Positions 10,336-20,888 of a stretch of 64,000 bases of DNA are shown in pieces; positions within the stretch are counted from its first letter, which is position 1; each line of letters starts with the position of its first letter. The DNA lies in assembly GCA_964035545.1 (NCBI GenBank), contig OZ037772.1, positions 2,860,501 to 2,924,500 on the forward strand. Direction: 5' to 3'. This stretch comes from Bugula neritina (taxonomy: Eukaryota > Bryozoa > Gymnolaemata > Cheilostomatida > Bugulidae). The position numbers were made by a program, and so were the translations under genes. The notes beneath the pieces are model-generated. The model did no database searches and had not been told where the DNA came from. It saw only the letters and a program-made list of their open reading frames with translations.

Positions 10336-12326
10336 ATAGTGATACTCATACTCATAATTAATTTATACGATTACGACACTCATAGTGATAGTCATAGTCA
10401 TACTGATACTCATAGTGATACTTCTTCGTGAATTTAATAATAATTTAATATTATTATCATTGTTGCTAATATTATGTCTCACTCTTAGTCTAACAGCAGC
10501 TCTATGAAGAAGTTAAAGATAACTGATAAAACAAATTTAAAAAATAATACTGCAACAATCAATATAATGTATATCAATATGCTAGCAACCTAATTTTCAG
10601 CTCACTTCATTAACTTTCCGTGCAGTATTGTGATAAAATAAATTTATTAATGGTGACCTTGACATCTTCGTCTGAATGCCTTTCACATCAAGCCCCGAAC
10701 CAATTTGTAAAAATTTTGGATTTTTTACTTTTAAATATTTTTTACGAAAAGAGCTTCAAAATAAATTTAAAAAAAAGTGAGCTGTTGTCCACATGAAAGG
10801 AAATATATGAGCCAATTTTCTAAATTCTGGAAGTTACCAGAGGGTCACAATATTTTTTTTTAAAATCTTTATTTTCACGACAAGCTCTATATATAATAAT
10901 ATAGAAAAAAAGAAGACAACTCTTCTTTAAGATTTTTCATTTGCCACGGTCACGTCAATATCAGTGCTATTAACACATATATTTTAATTCATTTTTTCTG
11001 GTATATTGAGTTGAGATTTTTTTTATATATTTTGTGAATGTAACTAAAAAAGTATGATCTTTCAATTAACAGTAATTGATTTTATCAAAATAACCTGGAT
11101 GCCTACGATGTTTAACTTCTCTCTTTGTTTGTGATTGCATCAATCTGTGTACAAAACGTAATCAATTCTAGTATCTCAATTGTTCGTAGAAAGTAAGTCG
11201 TATATTTGTCTCAAAGTTATTAAAAAGTAATTCCTGTGTTGATACCCATCTGATCTTAAAATAGTAATAGTTTTAGATAACATAAAAATCTGACATTTAC
11301 ATTCGCATAACCACAGCTGAGCAGTAGTAGACCATAATATTTTTAGTCTCACTGAACACGTTCCTTTATCATACTCCGACATAATAGTTATAGTAGATAT
11401 TAATATAGAGATTTGAACTATACTACTCAGTTCTACTACCCGATCCAACACCGCGGCTACAAACAAACATCTTAACCTTGGCTTTGCTTTGCGCTACTCC
11501 ACATCAGCACGTCATACATTACATCTAAACAAACATTAAAATAATTGAGTGGGCCTAAGTGACAACTATAACAAAAATTGACTCTTCAATTCTAATGAAA
11601 AATCACGAAATTTTCAGACAAACTATACTGCATTTCAACTTTGTGACTATCACATAATAATAATCATTGTCATTTGAAAGATTCTGCTAAAATCGAAATG
11701 CCAATGTTAATCACAAGGTCAACCATAAATGACTCAGTCTGATGACAATTATGCTTAATGATTAATTAGTAATATGAATAGATTGCAAGTGATCAGCATG
11801 ATGATGGTGATGATTGCTTTTCACCATCAAAGGTCAAACTTTGTAATTGCAGCTTGAAATGTAATATTAAATAATATTACTTTTATTTAATTATACAAGT
11901 ATAACTTACCATCATAACAACATTCAACTTTATGTAGTCATTATGAACATGATAACGGTTTACCTTTTACTTTAGGTGATAATTATACTATTCACGATTA
12001 TCATTATGTCTACCATTATGATTATCTCAACTTTAACTTATCAATTACGATAATTAACCATATGTTTTCAATGATAAAAACTTAAATCATTGAATGAACA
12101 TTAAAAATGATTTAATTTCACACTTTTATTATCATAACTATGAAATTAATATTAATAGGCATATTTGATTTTTAGATTACAATAATAATTATCAAATCAT
12201 GGTATAAAATTAAATATTATAGTTAAAATTACAAATATAATTAATATAATTGTATATATTGAAAGTAAAATAGTAAGGTAAACTAAATGAATTATCGACA
12301 TGAGTATGAGTATGAGTAGGCCACAA
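10336..12326. other. AT-rich intergenic DNA, no gene seen
   Basis: AT-rich sequence without a recognisable protein frame. Minus-strand open frames here (for example around 11176-11466) have no family features and are probably chance frames. Short runs of CATAGTGATA-type quasi-repeats flank element A. Confidence 0.55.
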
Positions 12327-12716
12327 CTAGAAGGTGCAGCAGCAATTTGAGATCCCCGTTTGCAATACCTCATCAGAGATATAGAACAGGTGCAAAATAA
12401 TGCAATCAGATTCATTGCTAAATTGAAAGGCAGAGACAGTATCACTGTGGCACGTGACAAACTAAACCTAGAATCTCTCCCCGACAGACGCTTCAAGCTG
12501 AGGCACAAGTTACTGTTGCGACTTCTATCTAATGAGGGAAATCAGGCATCTCTAACCAACTCCTATGAACTGATGAACAGTAAAACCTAAAATACTAGGT
12601 TTACTAAGGCATCAAGCAGGGACGATCCCCCAACCATTTTTGTAAAATCAGCAGCCTACTACAGCAGCTTCTTTCCAAAAACGGCCCGGGAGCTTAAGTC
12701 TATGCTAAATAATTAG
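12327..12716 (+). pseudogene. CR1/jockey-type LINE, C-terminal end of the reverse transcriptase ORF
   Basis: One reading frame from 12327 to the TAG at 12714-12716 carries the typical tail of a non-LTR retrotransposon ORF2: DPRLQYLIRDIEQVQNNAIRF, then LNLESLPDRRFKLRHKLLL, then YYSSFFPKTARELKSML. The final motif matches the family's usual 'NSFFPRTIR-W' end. Two in-frame stops break it: TGA at 12348-12350, where the family normally has Trp (A-V-W-D-P), and TAA at 12588-12590. The catalytic RT and the endonuclease are absent, so this is a 5'-truncated dead copy, as expected for LINE insertion. Confidence 0.8.
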
Positions 12717-13414
12717 TCAATACACCAGAGTTGTATATGTGCAACATACTGAAAATACTTGCTAGCCTGTAATCGGCAACTGTAGAGGTGTGCCTCTTGC
12801 TACATGCTCTAATGCGTGTAAGAGGTAAGAGGACTATCAATATTAGTAGGAGTACCCAAGTACCAGTAGACATAGTAGCTGTAGAAAGTCTATCCCAATC
12901 AGTAACTGTAAGCCGTAAGGGCTAAGACTATCACTAGGAATATAAAAAACTATAACTTGAGTATAACTAATTGAAGGTGAGTTAACATAAATTAAAAAAT
13001 AATAAATATAGTTACTACAAAATCAAAATGAAATATGCATTATAAATATTTATATTTTTATTTTATAATAATTTTTAAATTTATTTATATAATTTTATTT
13101 AGGTTCATCACCTTTCATTATGATTAATGAAAGTCATAAATCATATTCATAACGATAATGATAATCACTTAAAAAAATGAAAAGTGATAAACCCATAATC
13201 ATAATGATTATTATTATCATTTATCGCTTATCAGTGATACTCATAATCATAATGATAATCTTGATCATAATCAATATGAATATCAATATAATGTTATACT
13301 TATTCAATAATTATAATTGATCGATTCTTATTCATATTAAATATTAATAATGAATAAAAAATTATATTAACAGTAACACGACAACTTACTTAATTAGAGT
13401 ATTAGTATTAGTAT
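12717..13414. other. AT-rich DNA, no gene seen
   Basis: Low-complexity AT-rich DNA with ATAATGATAATCAT-like words and the GTAT target duplication of element B at 13411-13414. Part may be the 3' tail of the LINE fragment. Confidence 0.55.
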
Positions 13415-13766
13415 TGTAGTGAGTAGTGCAAAGTACAAATACGGGAATCGCCCCTTCCCTACTCTTGGAATACTTAGCCCTTATGTAGCAACCAATTAGC
13501 AGCTCCGGAAGACATGCTTCCGATTCACGTGACACTTCCCGGGCTATTAACATTATATCACGTTGTTGTAAGCGGAGGCTTGAACTAGTAACATGTGTCA
13601 GTAGTTGACTCTTGTATAGGATAATTTGATGTGATGTTTGTTTTATGCTTTATTGTGGATAATAAATATAATTACTGGACAGCTACCCTAGTAATTACTA
13701 GCAGAATAACCAGCTAACTATACGCAAGTAAATAACTCACGCTCAGTAATTGCACAAATTACTACA
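13415..13766 (+). repeat. 5' LTR of element B
   Basis: 352 bp, TGTAGTGAGT...AATTACTACA. Same layout as the element A LTRs, with AATAAA-like signal in GGATAATAAATA. Confidence 0.9.
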
Positions 13767-13767
13767 G

Positions 13768-13785
13768 TGGTGGCAGCGGTGGGAT
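13768..13785 (+). other. Primer-binding site of element B (tRNA-Leu type)
   Basis: TGGTGGCAGCGGTGGGAT, one base after the LTR, identical to the site in element A and complementary to a tRNA-Leu-like 3' end with CCA. Confidence 0.8.
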
Positions 13786-13801
13786 CTTGCGTATAGCAGT
13801 C

Positions 13802-14938
13802 ATGGCAGAAGACGGCACGGAGCTACCCATTCCACTGAATGAAGGTGAGAGAGATAACATTGCTATACCTATAGAACCAGAAGTGGCACAGGACCCCCAC
13901 GCCGAACCTGTCTCAACCGATGGCGTCAAGGAGCTAGGACACCTTCAGGAAATTATTCCAGGGGTGGTAGCCGACGTCTATCGAATGAAACGGGAAGGGA
14001 GACGACCCAGTGACAGACAGTGGAAGCTGGGCTGCCCTGAGTGGCAGCTGTACTGCCGAAGTTGGAACGCACTGCAGATCGGGCCGGATGGTCTACTGTC
14101 CATATCCTTGGCCGATAACCACCACCAGCTAGACCAGGAGAGGACCCTCTGTTCTGCCGCCATCCGCCAAGAGTTGATAGAAGAGGTACACCAACAGGCT
14201 CATGGGGGAGCCCAACAGGTGTTCACCGAACTACAACTCTGGTGGTATTGGCCTCACATGGAGCGTGATGTACGACACAGCGTTGGGCAGTGCGGAGTCT
14301 GCCGGGTCAGTAAGCACGGCCCCCCTACTGAGGAGGTAGGGCGGCGAAGGCAAAGTGCAGAAAGACCCGGGCAGACGGAGACTGCTAACCTGGTCGACAA
14401 ACCGCCTAGTATGCAACCCAAAGCAGTGGCGAGGCAGGAAAAGCCACACCCGTTCAGGGAAGTGCGCTCACCGTCGTTAGCGTGCAAGCTGCCACCGCCA
14501 CTCCCTAGGTCAGGAACCGACCTGGAAGTGCAAAAACCCCCCAAGGGAGGGGCTCCGTGCGGAGGTACTGGGAAAGCTCCATTTGTCACAAACTGGCTGA
14601 AGGCACCACCCAAGCGACGTGACCGTCCACGGGTGCGTAAACCGCCTTGGTTAGTGACGACACCTGGGAAACGGTGTTCTAAGCCAGGCCCCGCGTATCG
14701 CAAGGACTTACCACGTTCCGTTAAGGGCGCGGTCAAACGTCCTACGAGACGCCGTGAGGGGAAGGGAGCAGAGCGTGGGAGTTGTGAGCACCACGACAAT
14801 ATTGACTTTTGCCTCGGCGGAATCTCACACGAGATTCGTCCGCTGGAAGTGAAAAGCCCTAGTCACGTTTCACAACCACGCTGTCCGGTCTTTTCCTATG
14901 TTGATGCAGTCGAGAGTAGACGTGCCAGTAAACAGTAA
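13802..14938 (+). CDS. Element B fused ORF: Gag N-terminus joined to integrase zinc-domain region
   Basis: A single 378-codon frame starts with ATG at 13802 (MAEDGTELPIPL, the Gag start of element A). After about 30 residues it jumps to the region just before the integrase zinc domain (ELGHLQEIIPGVVADVY). The zinc ligands are kept: HQQAHGG near 14190 and CGVC near 14290. It ends with the same tail as element A (EVKSPSHVSQPRCPVFSYVD). The deletion removed the rest of Gag, protease and RT but kept the frame. Against element A the integrase segment is much less similar than the tail. A long open frame after a large deletion hints that the product or the RNA is kept by selection, but chance is possible. 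Confidence 0.7.
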   Translation: MAEDGTELPIPLNEGERDNIAIPIEPEVAQDPHAEPVSTDGVKELGHLQEIIPGVVADVYRMKREGRRPSDRQWKLGCPEWQLYCRSWNALQIGPDGLLSISLADNHHQLDQERTLCSAAIRQELIEEVHQQAHGGAQQVFTELQLWWYWPHMERDVRHSVGQCGVCRVSKHGPPTEEVGRRRQSAERPGQTETANLVDKPPSMQPKAVARQEKPHPFREVRSPSLACKLPPPLPRSGTDLEVQKPPKGGAPCGGTGKAPFVTNWLKAPPKRRDRPRVRKPPWLVTTPGKRCSKPGPAYRKDLPRSVKGAVKRPTRRREGKGAERGSCEHHDNIDFCLGGISHEIRPLEVKSPSHVSQPRCPVFSYVDAVESRRASKQ

Positions 14939-14961
14939 TCATTTACCACTCTCATTCCAAA

Positions 14962-14986
14962 ATGTCTTACTATTCTGGATCGAAGG
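14962..14986 (+). CDS. Short first exon of the element B accessory protein
   Basis: ATG at 14962-14964, codons MSYYSGSK plus one base, then the donor GTGAGT at 14987. The acceptor TTTCAG ends at 15252. One carried base completes an Asp codon at 15252-15254, keeping the frame of the main exon. The intron is 266 bases. Identical in layout to element A. Confidence 0.6.
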
Positions 14987-15252
14987 GTGAGTTAATTATG
15001 TTTTTGGTACGATAACTAGACTGCATCAGTCAGCTTTAGCTACACTAGCTAGCGAGCTGGAGATTCGATAATGATGAACAGTGGTGGGGATACACGTCGA
15101 CTTTGATTTTAAATAATCTGTCATAGCAAGTGTGTTCTCCATCAACTATTCATTAGCCTGAATCTCACGAGTGTAACTGAACAGAGTACCGGTCAGGCTG
15201 TACACGCCGACGGTGCCTCAGTGTATAATCTTTAACACTGCTACTCTTTCAG

Positions 15253-16019
15253 ATCACACTCGAGTGACCACCTCCCGGTCACAGGACCAGCCAACCTCTC
15301 TACCTATGGAAGAAGAGCCTGTAATGGAGAATGGCATACCCGTGGTGCTCCGCCGACGACACCGTTGGGTGTCACCCACGACAGAGAGGAGAATTGAAGA
15401 AGCCTGGGGACCCAGTGGACCACACCGAACCTGCCAGGTCTGCTTTGAAGAGTGCCCGTCACACCGCTCCCTGCGTTTACATGTAGACGCCCATTTCCTG
15501 CTCCACTTCTGTCCCTGCGGGTTCCACGACGTCTACCCGTATCCCGTGACAGTACATAAGCTAAGCTGCTTCGCCGGAGAGAACCACACTGTTGATGAAG
15601 ACAGTTTCCCCCTATACCTGGATGCCATCAAACCAGTCATCAGGAAGGCTATCACCCTGGCCGCGCTAGCGTCAGGGTTTCACGTACTGCTACTATCCGC
15701 CCGCCATAAGTCTCCTATGGTTCAGGGCCCACCTCCTACCCCCGTCAACCCTAGCAACACCCCAGAAGTAGAAGAAACAACAATATCCCCTCTATCGGAG
15801 ACCACTACAACCCCACCAAGGCCTAGCCAGCTGGCTAACGTAGAAGAGTGGCTTGTAAGACTACAAGCCGAGTTCACACAACTTGCCCCTGACCTGCTGG
15901 ATACGACGACAGGTCTATACCAGTTGAAGGACTCAGTAGGGCGACTGAAGAGGCGGCTACGTGCCCGACAGGCTCGACACAGAGCACGGTCGCTACAAGA
16001 ATCAGAATCCAACCAATGA
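15253..16019 (+). CDS. Element B accessory protein, main exon: zinc fingers plus coiled coil
   Basis: Counterpart of the element A ORF at 5715-6481, with the same length and only a few residue changes. The unspliced frame would have to start at GTG 15213, so the spliced ATG at 14962 is the better start. It carries the C-x2-C-x12-H-x3-H finger (CQVC...HVDAH), the second Cys/His motif (CPCGFHDV...), a Thr/Pro-rich middle, a leucine-heptad stretch and an Arg-rich C-terminus. The neighbours are the pol remnant upstream and the 3' LTR downstream. Function is unknown; nucleic-acid binding or regulation is inferred from the fingers and basic tail. Confidence 0.75.
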
Positions 16020-16317
16020 GAATGCCTGGGGTAGGCACCTTCGTTGAGCTATAACTCGTTTGGAATGTGACGAGCGCTCCGACATTGGCCCGCGTGCTGG
16101 TAAGCACCCTCTCTCTTAATAGCTGACTAGATGTGTGTGATCGATCACCCTGTTGTCTTCTATTGTAAATGTTGTCGTGCTCAACTATTTCTTTTCTTAC
16201 TCTTTGTGGGTTTACTTATGTATGTTTTTCTTTTTGGATTATTGTATAGTTTTTCATTATGTGTTTTTTTTATTGTGTTATCAGAAAGTAGGGCTTTCTG
16301 CTGGGGGGGGGGGTCGG

Positions 16318-16669
16318 TGTAGTGAGTAGTGCAAAGTACAAATACGGGAATCGCCCTCTCCCTACTCTTGGAATACTTAGCCCTTATGTAGCAACCAATT
16401 AGCAGCTCCGGAATATATGCTTCCGATTCACGTGACACTTCCCGGGCTATTAACATTATATCACGTTGTTGTAAGCGGAGGCTTGAAGTAGTAACATGTG
16501 TTAGTAGTTGACTCTTGTATAGGATAATTTGATGTGATGTTTGTTTTATGCTTTATTGTGGATAATAAATATAATTACTGGACAGCTACCCTAGTAATTA
16601 CTGGCAGAATAACCAGCTAACTATACGCAAGTAAATAACTCACGCTCAGTAATTGCACAAATTACTACA
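16318..16669 (+). repeat. 3' LTR of element B
   Basis: 352-bp LTR preceded by a G-run at about 16303-16313 (probable polypurine tract). GTAT duplication follows at 16670-16673. Confidence 0.9.
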
Positions 16670-17899
16670 GTATTACTAATACTATTAGTATTACTTACAA
16701 CTGTCTTATGCAAGAGAATTAAATCTTTAAAGCGTAGCATCCTTTTCAAGCAAAATAAGGATAATAAGTTTCGTCAAATTGAGTTAAAAACTACAACTTA
16801 TAAGTCACAAGTATAAAGCAACTTATGCTCAGTCATCACTAATCCTAGTGGGTACGGCAAGCATATAGCATAATTTATTTCACAATGCGACAAGATTATC
16901 TAGACGGTGCGATTACGCCTCTCATTGTACTTAAGCAATATCCAATTGTACGGTTCTCATGACTTTAAAATCCGTTTTTGAGAAGCAAGGCTAGATAGAA
17001 GTTAATGATCAATATTGACTCGCTAAGAGTACTCATGTAAACCCGCAAACTACAACTTTTAACTTGACCGCAAAGCTGGAAGTACGATAAGCGTCGCCGT
17101 ATTGATTTCAGGCGAATTTTAGTTGATTTCTTTCAAACTGCTGAGAAGTAATATTTGCTTCCATTTTATGTCTGTATCAGCCATCAGGGCTATCGCGATA
17201 CACTTATAAATGTTCTTAATTCAATCAATATTATGAAATAATTAATGTAGGAAATTCAATTTTGACTATATAGAATAATCTCAATATGAATAAGTATTTT
17301 TTATTTATTGTAACACTTGCACTTCGTCTTACTCTTACTCTTAGTCAGATAACATAGTACATACTCATACTGATAGTTGAAGACCATGCGTTAAAATTAA
17401 CTGTTTCTCTCTTTTCTAAGTTACATTTCAAGTTGCACACTAATAGACACATATGCTTTCAATTTTTTTGATCTATCTTCAAGTTGTGAAACTTGACCAG
17501 TATGACTACGACTAACTGTAACTAGAATAAAATATTGGATGATAGAGAAGTTCCATACCGTTACACCTCCGTTGACTTGTGCTACCGTCGGTAAAACTAA
17601 AAGAGTGGAGCCAAAGAAAAGCATAATCACAGAATTCACAACTTGCTGGTTTGAGATTTTTGTGGTCTAGAGATTGTACTGGGTTACAGGGATCTTTTTC
17701 CCCGTCTGTGAATTTTTGATCCCTGCGGTTGTTTCTGACTGTGGGTAGTTGGAGGTGTTGAGGGAGTGGGCTCACTGGGTAGGCTATATTATTGTAATCA
17801 TATTAACCAATTTGACAGTTTACTAATTCATTGTCTAACTCTGTCTGTCTTAGTCTAGTAACACTATTTATTTATTTATTTACTTATTAATTTAATTAA
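16670..17899. other. Intergenic DNA, no gene recognised
   Basis: No known family seen. A minus-strand frame near 17512-17775 is open for 87 codons but shows no domain and is probably chance. TTTA-type simple repeats occur at 17866-17893 before the satellite. Confidence 0.5.
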
Positions 17900-18031
17900 A
17901 TTACTAGTTTATATTACCAAGTTATATTACTAGTTTATATTACCAAGTTATACTACCAGTTTATATTACCAAGTTATATTACTAGTTTATATTACCAAGT
18001 TATATTACTAGTTTATGTTACCAAGTTATAT
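17900..18031 (+). repeat. 26-bp AT-rich satellite, block 1
   Basis: Tandem 26-bp units made of two related 13-mers, TTACTAGTTTATA and TTACCAAGTTATA, so the unit looks like a dimer of an older 13-bp repeat. The block is cut by the solo LTR at 18032 and continues at 18362. Confidence 0.9.
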
Positions 18032-18361
18032 TGTAGTGAGTAGTGCAAAGTACAAATACGGGAATCGCCCTCTCTCTACTCTTGGAATACTTAGACCCTT
18101 ATGTAGCAACCAATTAGCAGCTCCGGAAGATATGCTTCCGATTCACGTGACACTTCCCGGGTTATTAACAATTTATCACGTTGTTGTAAGCGGAGGCTTG
18201 AAGGAGAAACATGTATTAGTAGTTGACTGATGTATAGGATAATTTGATGTGATGTTTGTTTTATGCTTTATTGTGGATAATAATTATAATTACTAGCAGA
18301 ATAACCAACTAACTATACGCAAGTAGATAACTCACGCACAGTAATCGCACGAATTACTACA
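18032..18361 (+). mobile_element. Solo LTR of the element A/B family
   Basis: 330 bp, begins TGTAGTGAGT and ends GAATTACTACA, matching the 352-bp LTRs with small deletions and more substitutions. It is flanked by ATAT on both sides (18028-18031 and 18362-18365), so it inserted as a full element and lost its interior by LTR-LTR recombination. It sits inside the 26-bp satellite. Confidence 0.9.
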
Positions 18362-18500
18362 ATATTACTAGTTTATATTACCAAGTTATACTACCAAGTT
18401 ATATTACTAGTTTATATTACCAAGTTATATTACTAGTTTATATTACCAAGTTATATTACTAATTTATGTTACCAAGTTATATTACTAGTTTATGTTACTG
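18362..18500 (+). repeat. 26-bp AT-rich satellite, block 2
   Basis: Continuation of the block at 17900-18031 after the solo LTR, with the same alternating 13-mers. Confidence 0.9.
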
Positions 18501-18668
18501 AAGTAAATTTGTGTCTGACACCAGGTGTCACTATTGACGGTAAGTAATCTCACTTAACAATGAGGGTCGGAATAGAATTCCCTTGTGCGGAAAACTAATT
18601 AAACTATCTAATACTGTTTGTTGCCAAATTATTTGCTAATGTGATTTTAATATTTTCCAGTGACTATT

Positions 18669-18995
18669 GATTTCTGGTGTTTGGTAACAGTGCTGAAGTG
18701 TGATAGGGACACGGCTATGGTTCGCCGATTTATATCACAGCAACTGTAGTCAGAGACAGTGACAGAAAATCTGATTCCTGATGTTCGAATCGCAGAGACT
18801 CGACAGGAATTCCGCAACGCAAGAGAGTCACTACAGTGGAAAAATGATTTCTGGTGTTCGGTAACAGTGCTGGAGCGTGACAGGGACACGGCTATGGTTC
18901 GCCGATTTATATCACAGCAGCTGTAGTCAGAGACAGTGACAGAAATCAGATTCCTGGGATTTGAATCACCGAGATTCAACAGGAATTGCAGCGCA
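18669..18995. repeat. Tandem duplication, 177-bp unit
   Basis: GATTTCTGGTGTTTGG at 18669 and GATTTCTGGTGTTCGG at 18846 start two copies of about 177 bp that share GCTATGGTTCGCCGATTTAT and CAGAGACAGTGACAGAAA. No protein is assigned. The second copy ends near 18995. Confidence 0.85.
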
Positions 18996-19316
18996 AGTAA
19001 TCACCATTGACAAACCTATAGAAACTAACTACCACTGTTGCCAACTCAATAGCAACCTAATCAAAGAGCAGAGTATTTCGCAAAGAATAAAATTTATTAT
19101 ATTTATAAGAGTCAATTATAAACATTACAACAGGCAACAGTCGACTGACTGCTACTAAAAATTACAACTCTATTTATATCCATATTACGGACGTCTTGGA
19201 GCACAAAACGGACGTCTTGGGGTACAACCAATTATTTACATACAAAAATTTTATAAAACTCAACAAATTTAATATAAAATTAGCATTACAACTTGTATCA
19301 ACCAATCACAATATAT

Positions 19317-19679
19317 TGTTGTAGATTCGCACAAATATACCATGTCCTTGTTTTATTTTAGAGTTATATTCCCTCGCGCACGTTTCTTTTTTTTGTTATT
19401 ATTATTATATGTAAGCCGAGACTCGTGCGAAGTCGGAGCCCGAAGACGCGATATCGGAGGGGCCTGCCCGAGATCGGGCAGGTCTTCCTCCGATGTCGGT
19501 CGGCGGAACTCCGACGTTCGCACGAGTTTCGGTCCCTCATTAAGTGGCGGGAATTTCCCCCTATATAAGTACGAAGTTTTTCCAAAGCAATTCATTCTTA
19601 TACTGGAGCTCGGAACAGTCAGAAGAAATAAATACTCATATATTCATTTGAATCAAGACTCTTTATTTCTATAACAACA
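19317..19679 (+). other. GC-richer island with nested palindromes; possible old LTR
   Basis: The outer arms CTCGTGCGAA (19422-19431) and TTCGCACGAG (19517-19526) enclose ATCGGAGG/CCTCCGAT (19453-19460, 19487-19494), which enclose CCTGCCCG/CGGGCAGG (19463-19470, 19475-19482). Downstream is a TATA-like CCTATATAAG and AATAAA-like sequence. The stretch from TGTTG (19317) to CAACA (19679) has LTR-like ends, but no target duplication was found, so the LTR reading is tentative. Confidence 0.4.
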
Positions 19680-19918
19680 ACTGGCATGCAGACTACTAGT
19701 CTATTCTGATAATCCACAAAATCACAACAATATCAAAATTAGTTGACCTAGCTTTGAGTTAGTTAAATTATATTGCCAGAATGATTTAACTTGCAAGTCC
19801 GATAAAAATCACCTTGACCTAGTCTCTATATTCACAATATTGTTATTCAGGGCCGTCAACTTGACGCAACGTGTACTGCTCGATGGCTCTAGTAATATGT
19901 TTTACTACATTACCAAAT

Positions 19919-20183
19919 CAAATTACTAGTTTATATTACCAAGTTATATTACTAGTTTATGTTACCAAGTTATATTACTAGTTTATATTACCAAGTTATA
20001 TTACTAGTTTATGTTACCAAGTTATATTACCAGTTTATATCACCAAGCTATATTACTAGTTTATATTACCGTGTTATATTACTAGTTTATATTACCAAGT
20101 TATATTACTAGTTCATGTTACCAAGTTAAATTACTAGTTTATATTACCAAGTTATATTACCAGTTTATATTACCAAGTTATAT
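19919..20183 (+). repeat. 26-bp AT-rich satellite, block 3
   Basis: About ten units of the same 26-bp satellite as at 17900-18500. The block ends at the ATAT duplication (20180-20183) of LTR element C and resumes on the other side of that element at 27904. Confidence 0.9.
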
Positions 20184-20870
20184 TGCTATAGATGTATTCA
20201 AGTATTATTTCATACTTGACATTTTGTATGCTATACCACTACAATATAATATACTACAGATATAGCATCCTGCTTCCCTGCAACCTTAGTTAGGGCTTAA
20301 TATTGTTTTGTATTGAATACTTCCATGTATTCTATCTTTTCCCCATTTATAATATCTCTTTTCTTCCATACATAGTGTATGCCTAATATATAGAATAACA
20401 GTAACATTAAATAGACACACACTTACAAGGTTATACACCATGATACAGGACATACAACTAGTTATTGGAGATGGTACAACATTAGCCCTAAAATTATACT
20501 TCCACATATATGATGTTTCGCAACAGGACTTCTAGCCTAAGGATTATAGCACTTCGCTCTTTAGCTATAAGGTACTTATCACTTTCGTACCCTTACCTTT
20601 TATGTTGAGTGACGGAGCTCTGGCTACAAGAAGTAAGCAATGAGAGAACCTTCTGTCTAAACGTGGCAGCTTTGGTACAGGATTCCAGATCTCTTGTACA
20701 CTAGAGTCCGTCGTAAGCAGATGTGACTGAAGAGAAGAATAATACCGGTAAGTGTGATACCAACTATCAACGCGTTATAGTTATACACATGTAGAATATT
20801 CTAATTGTATGCATACCCTGTGTTATATTAGGTACTTAGTAGTTGAAAACCCCCAGTACTCAATATAACA
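20184..20870 (+). repeat. 5' LTR of element C
   Basis: 687 bp, TGCTATAGAT...CAATATAACA. Contains no clear protein frame. Confidence 0.9.
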
Positions 20871-20873
20871 TTT

Positions 20874-20888
20874 TGGAGGAGGCACTGG
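20874..20888 (+). other. Possible primer-binding site of element C
   Basis: TGGAGGAGGCACTGG starts three bases after the LTR. It begins with the TGG complementary to CCA and is close to, but not identical with, the complement of tRNA-Cys 3' ends as known generally. Tentative. Confidence 0.4.

Larger units (their letters stand above)
13415..16669 (+). mobile_element. LTR element B, shorter deletion form of the element A family
   Basis: A 3255-bp element with 352-bp LTRs (13415-13766, 16318-16669) and a GTAT duplication on both sides (13411-13414, 16670-16673). It keeps the primer site, the first 30 or so codons of Gag joined in frame to the integrase zinc-domain region, the conserved pol tail, the spliced accessory ORF and the G-run before the 3' LTR. 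Gag, protease, RT, RNase H and integrase core are gone. The LTRs differ from each other at roughly eight places by eye, so it is older than element A. The integrase region is clearly more diverged from A than the flanking parts are, which suggests two sub-lineages or recombination. Confidence 0.9.

Noticed and set aside
14254-14799. 181-codon minus-strand frame in element B
   Set aside because: Antisense shadow of the pol-derived ORF, with no family features.
17512-17775. 87-codon minus-strand frame
   Set aside because: No recognisable domain, no splice partner and low-complexity surroundings.
20286-20507. 73-codon frames in both element C LTRs
   Set aside because: The frame lies antisense within the LTR, has no domain, and its presence in both LTRs follows from LTR identity.
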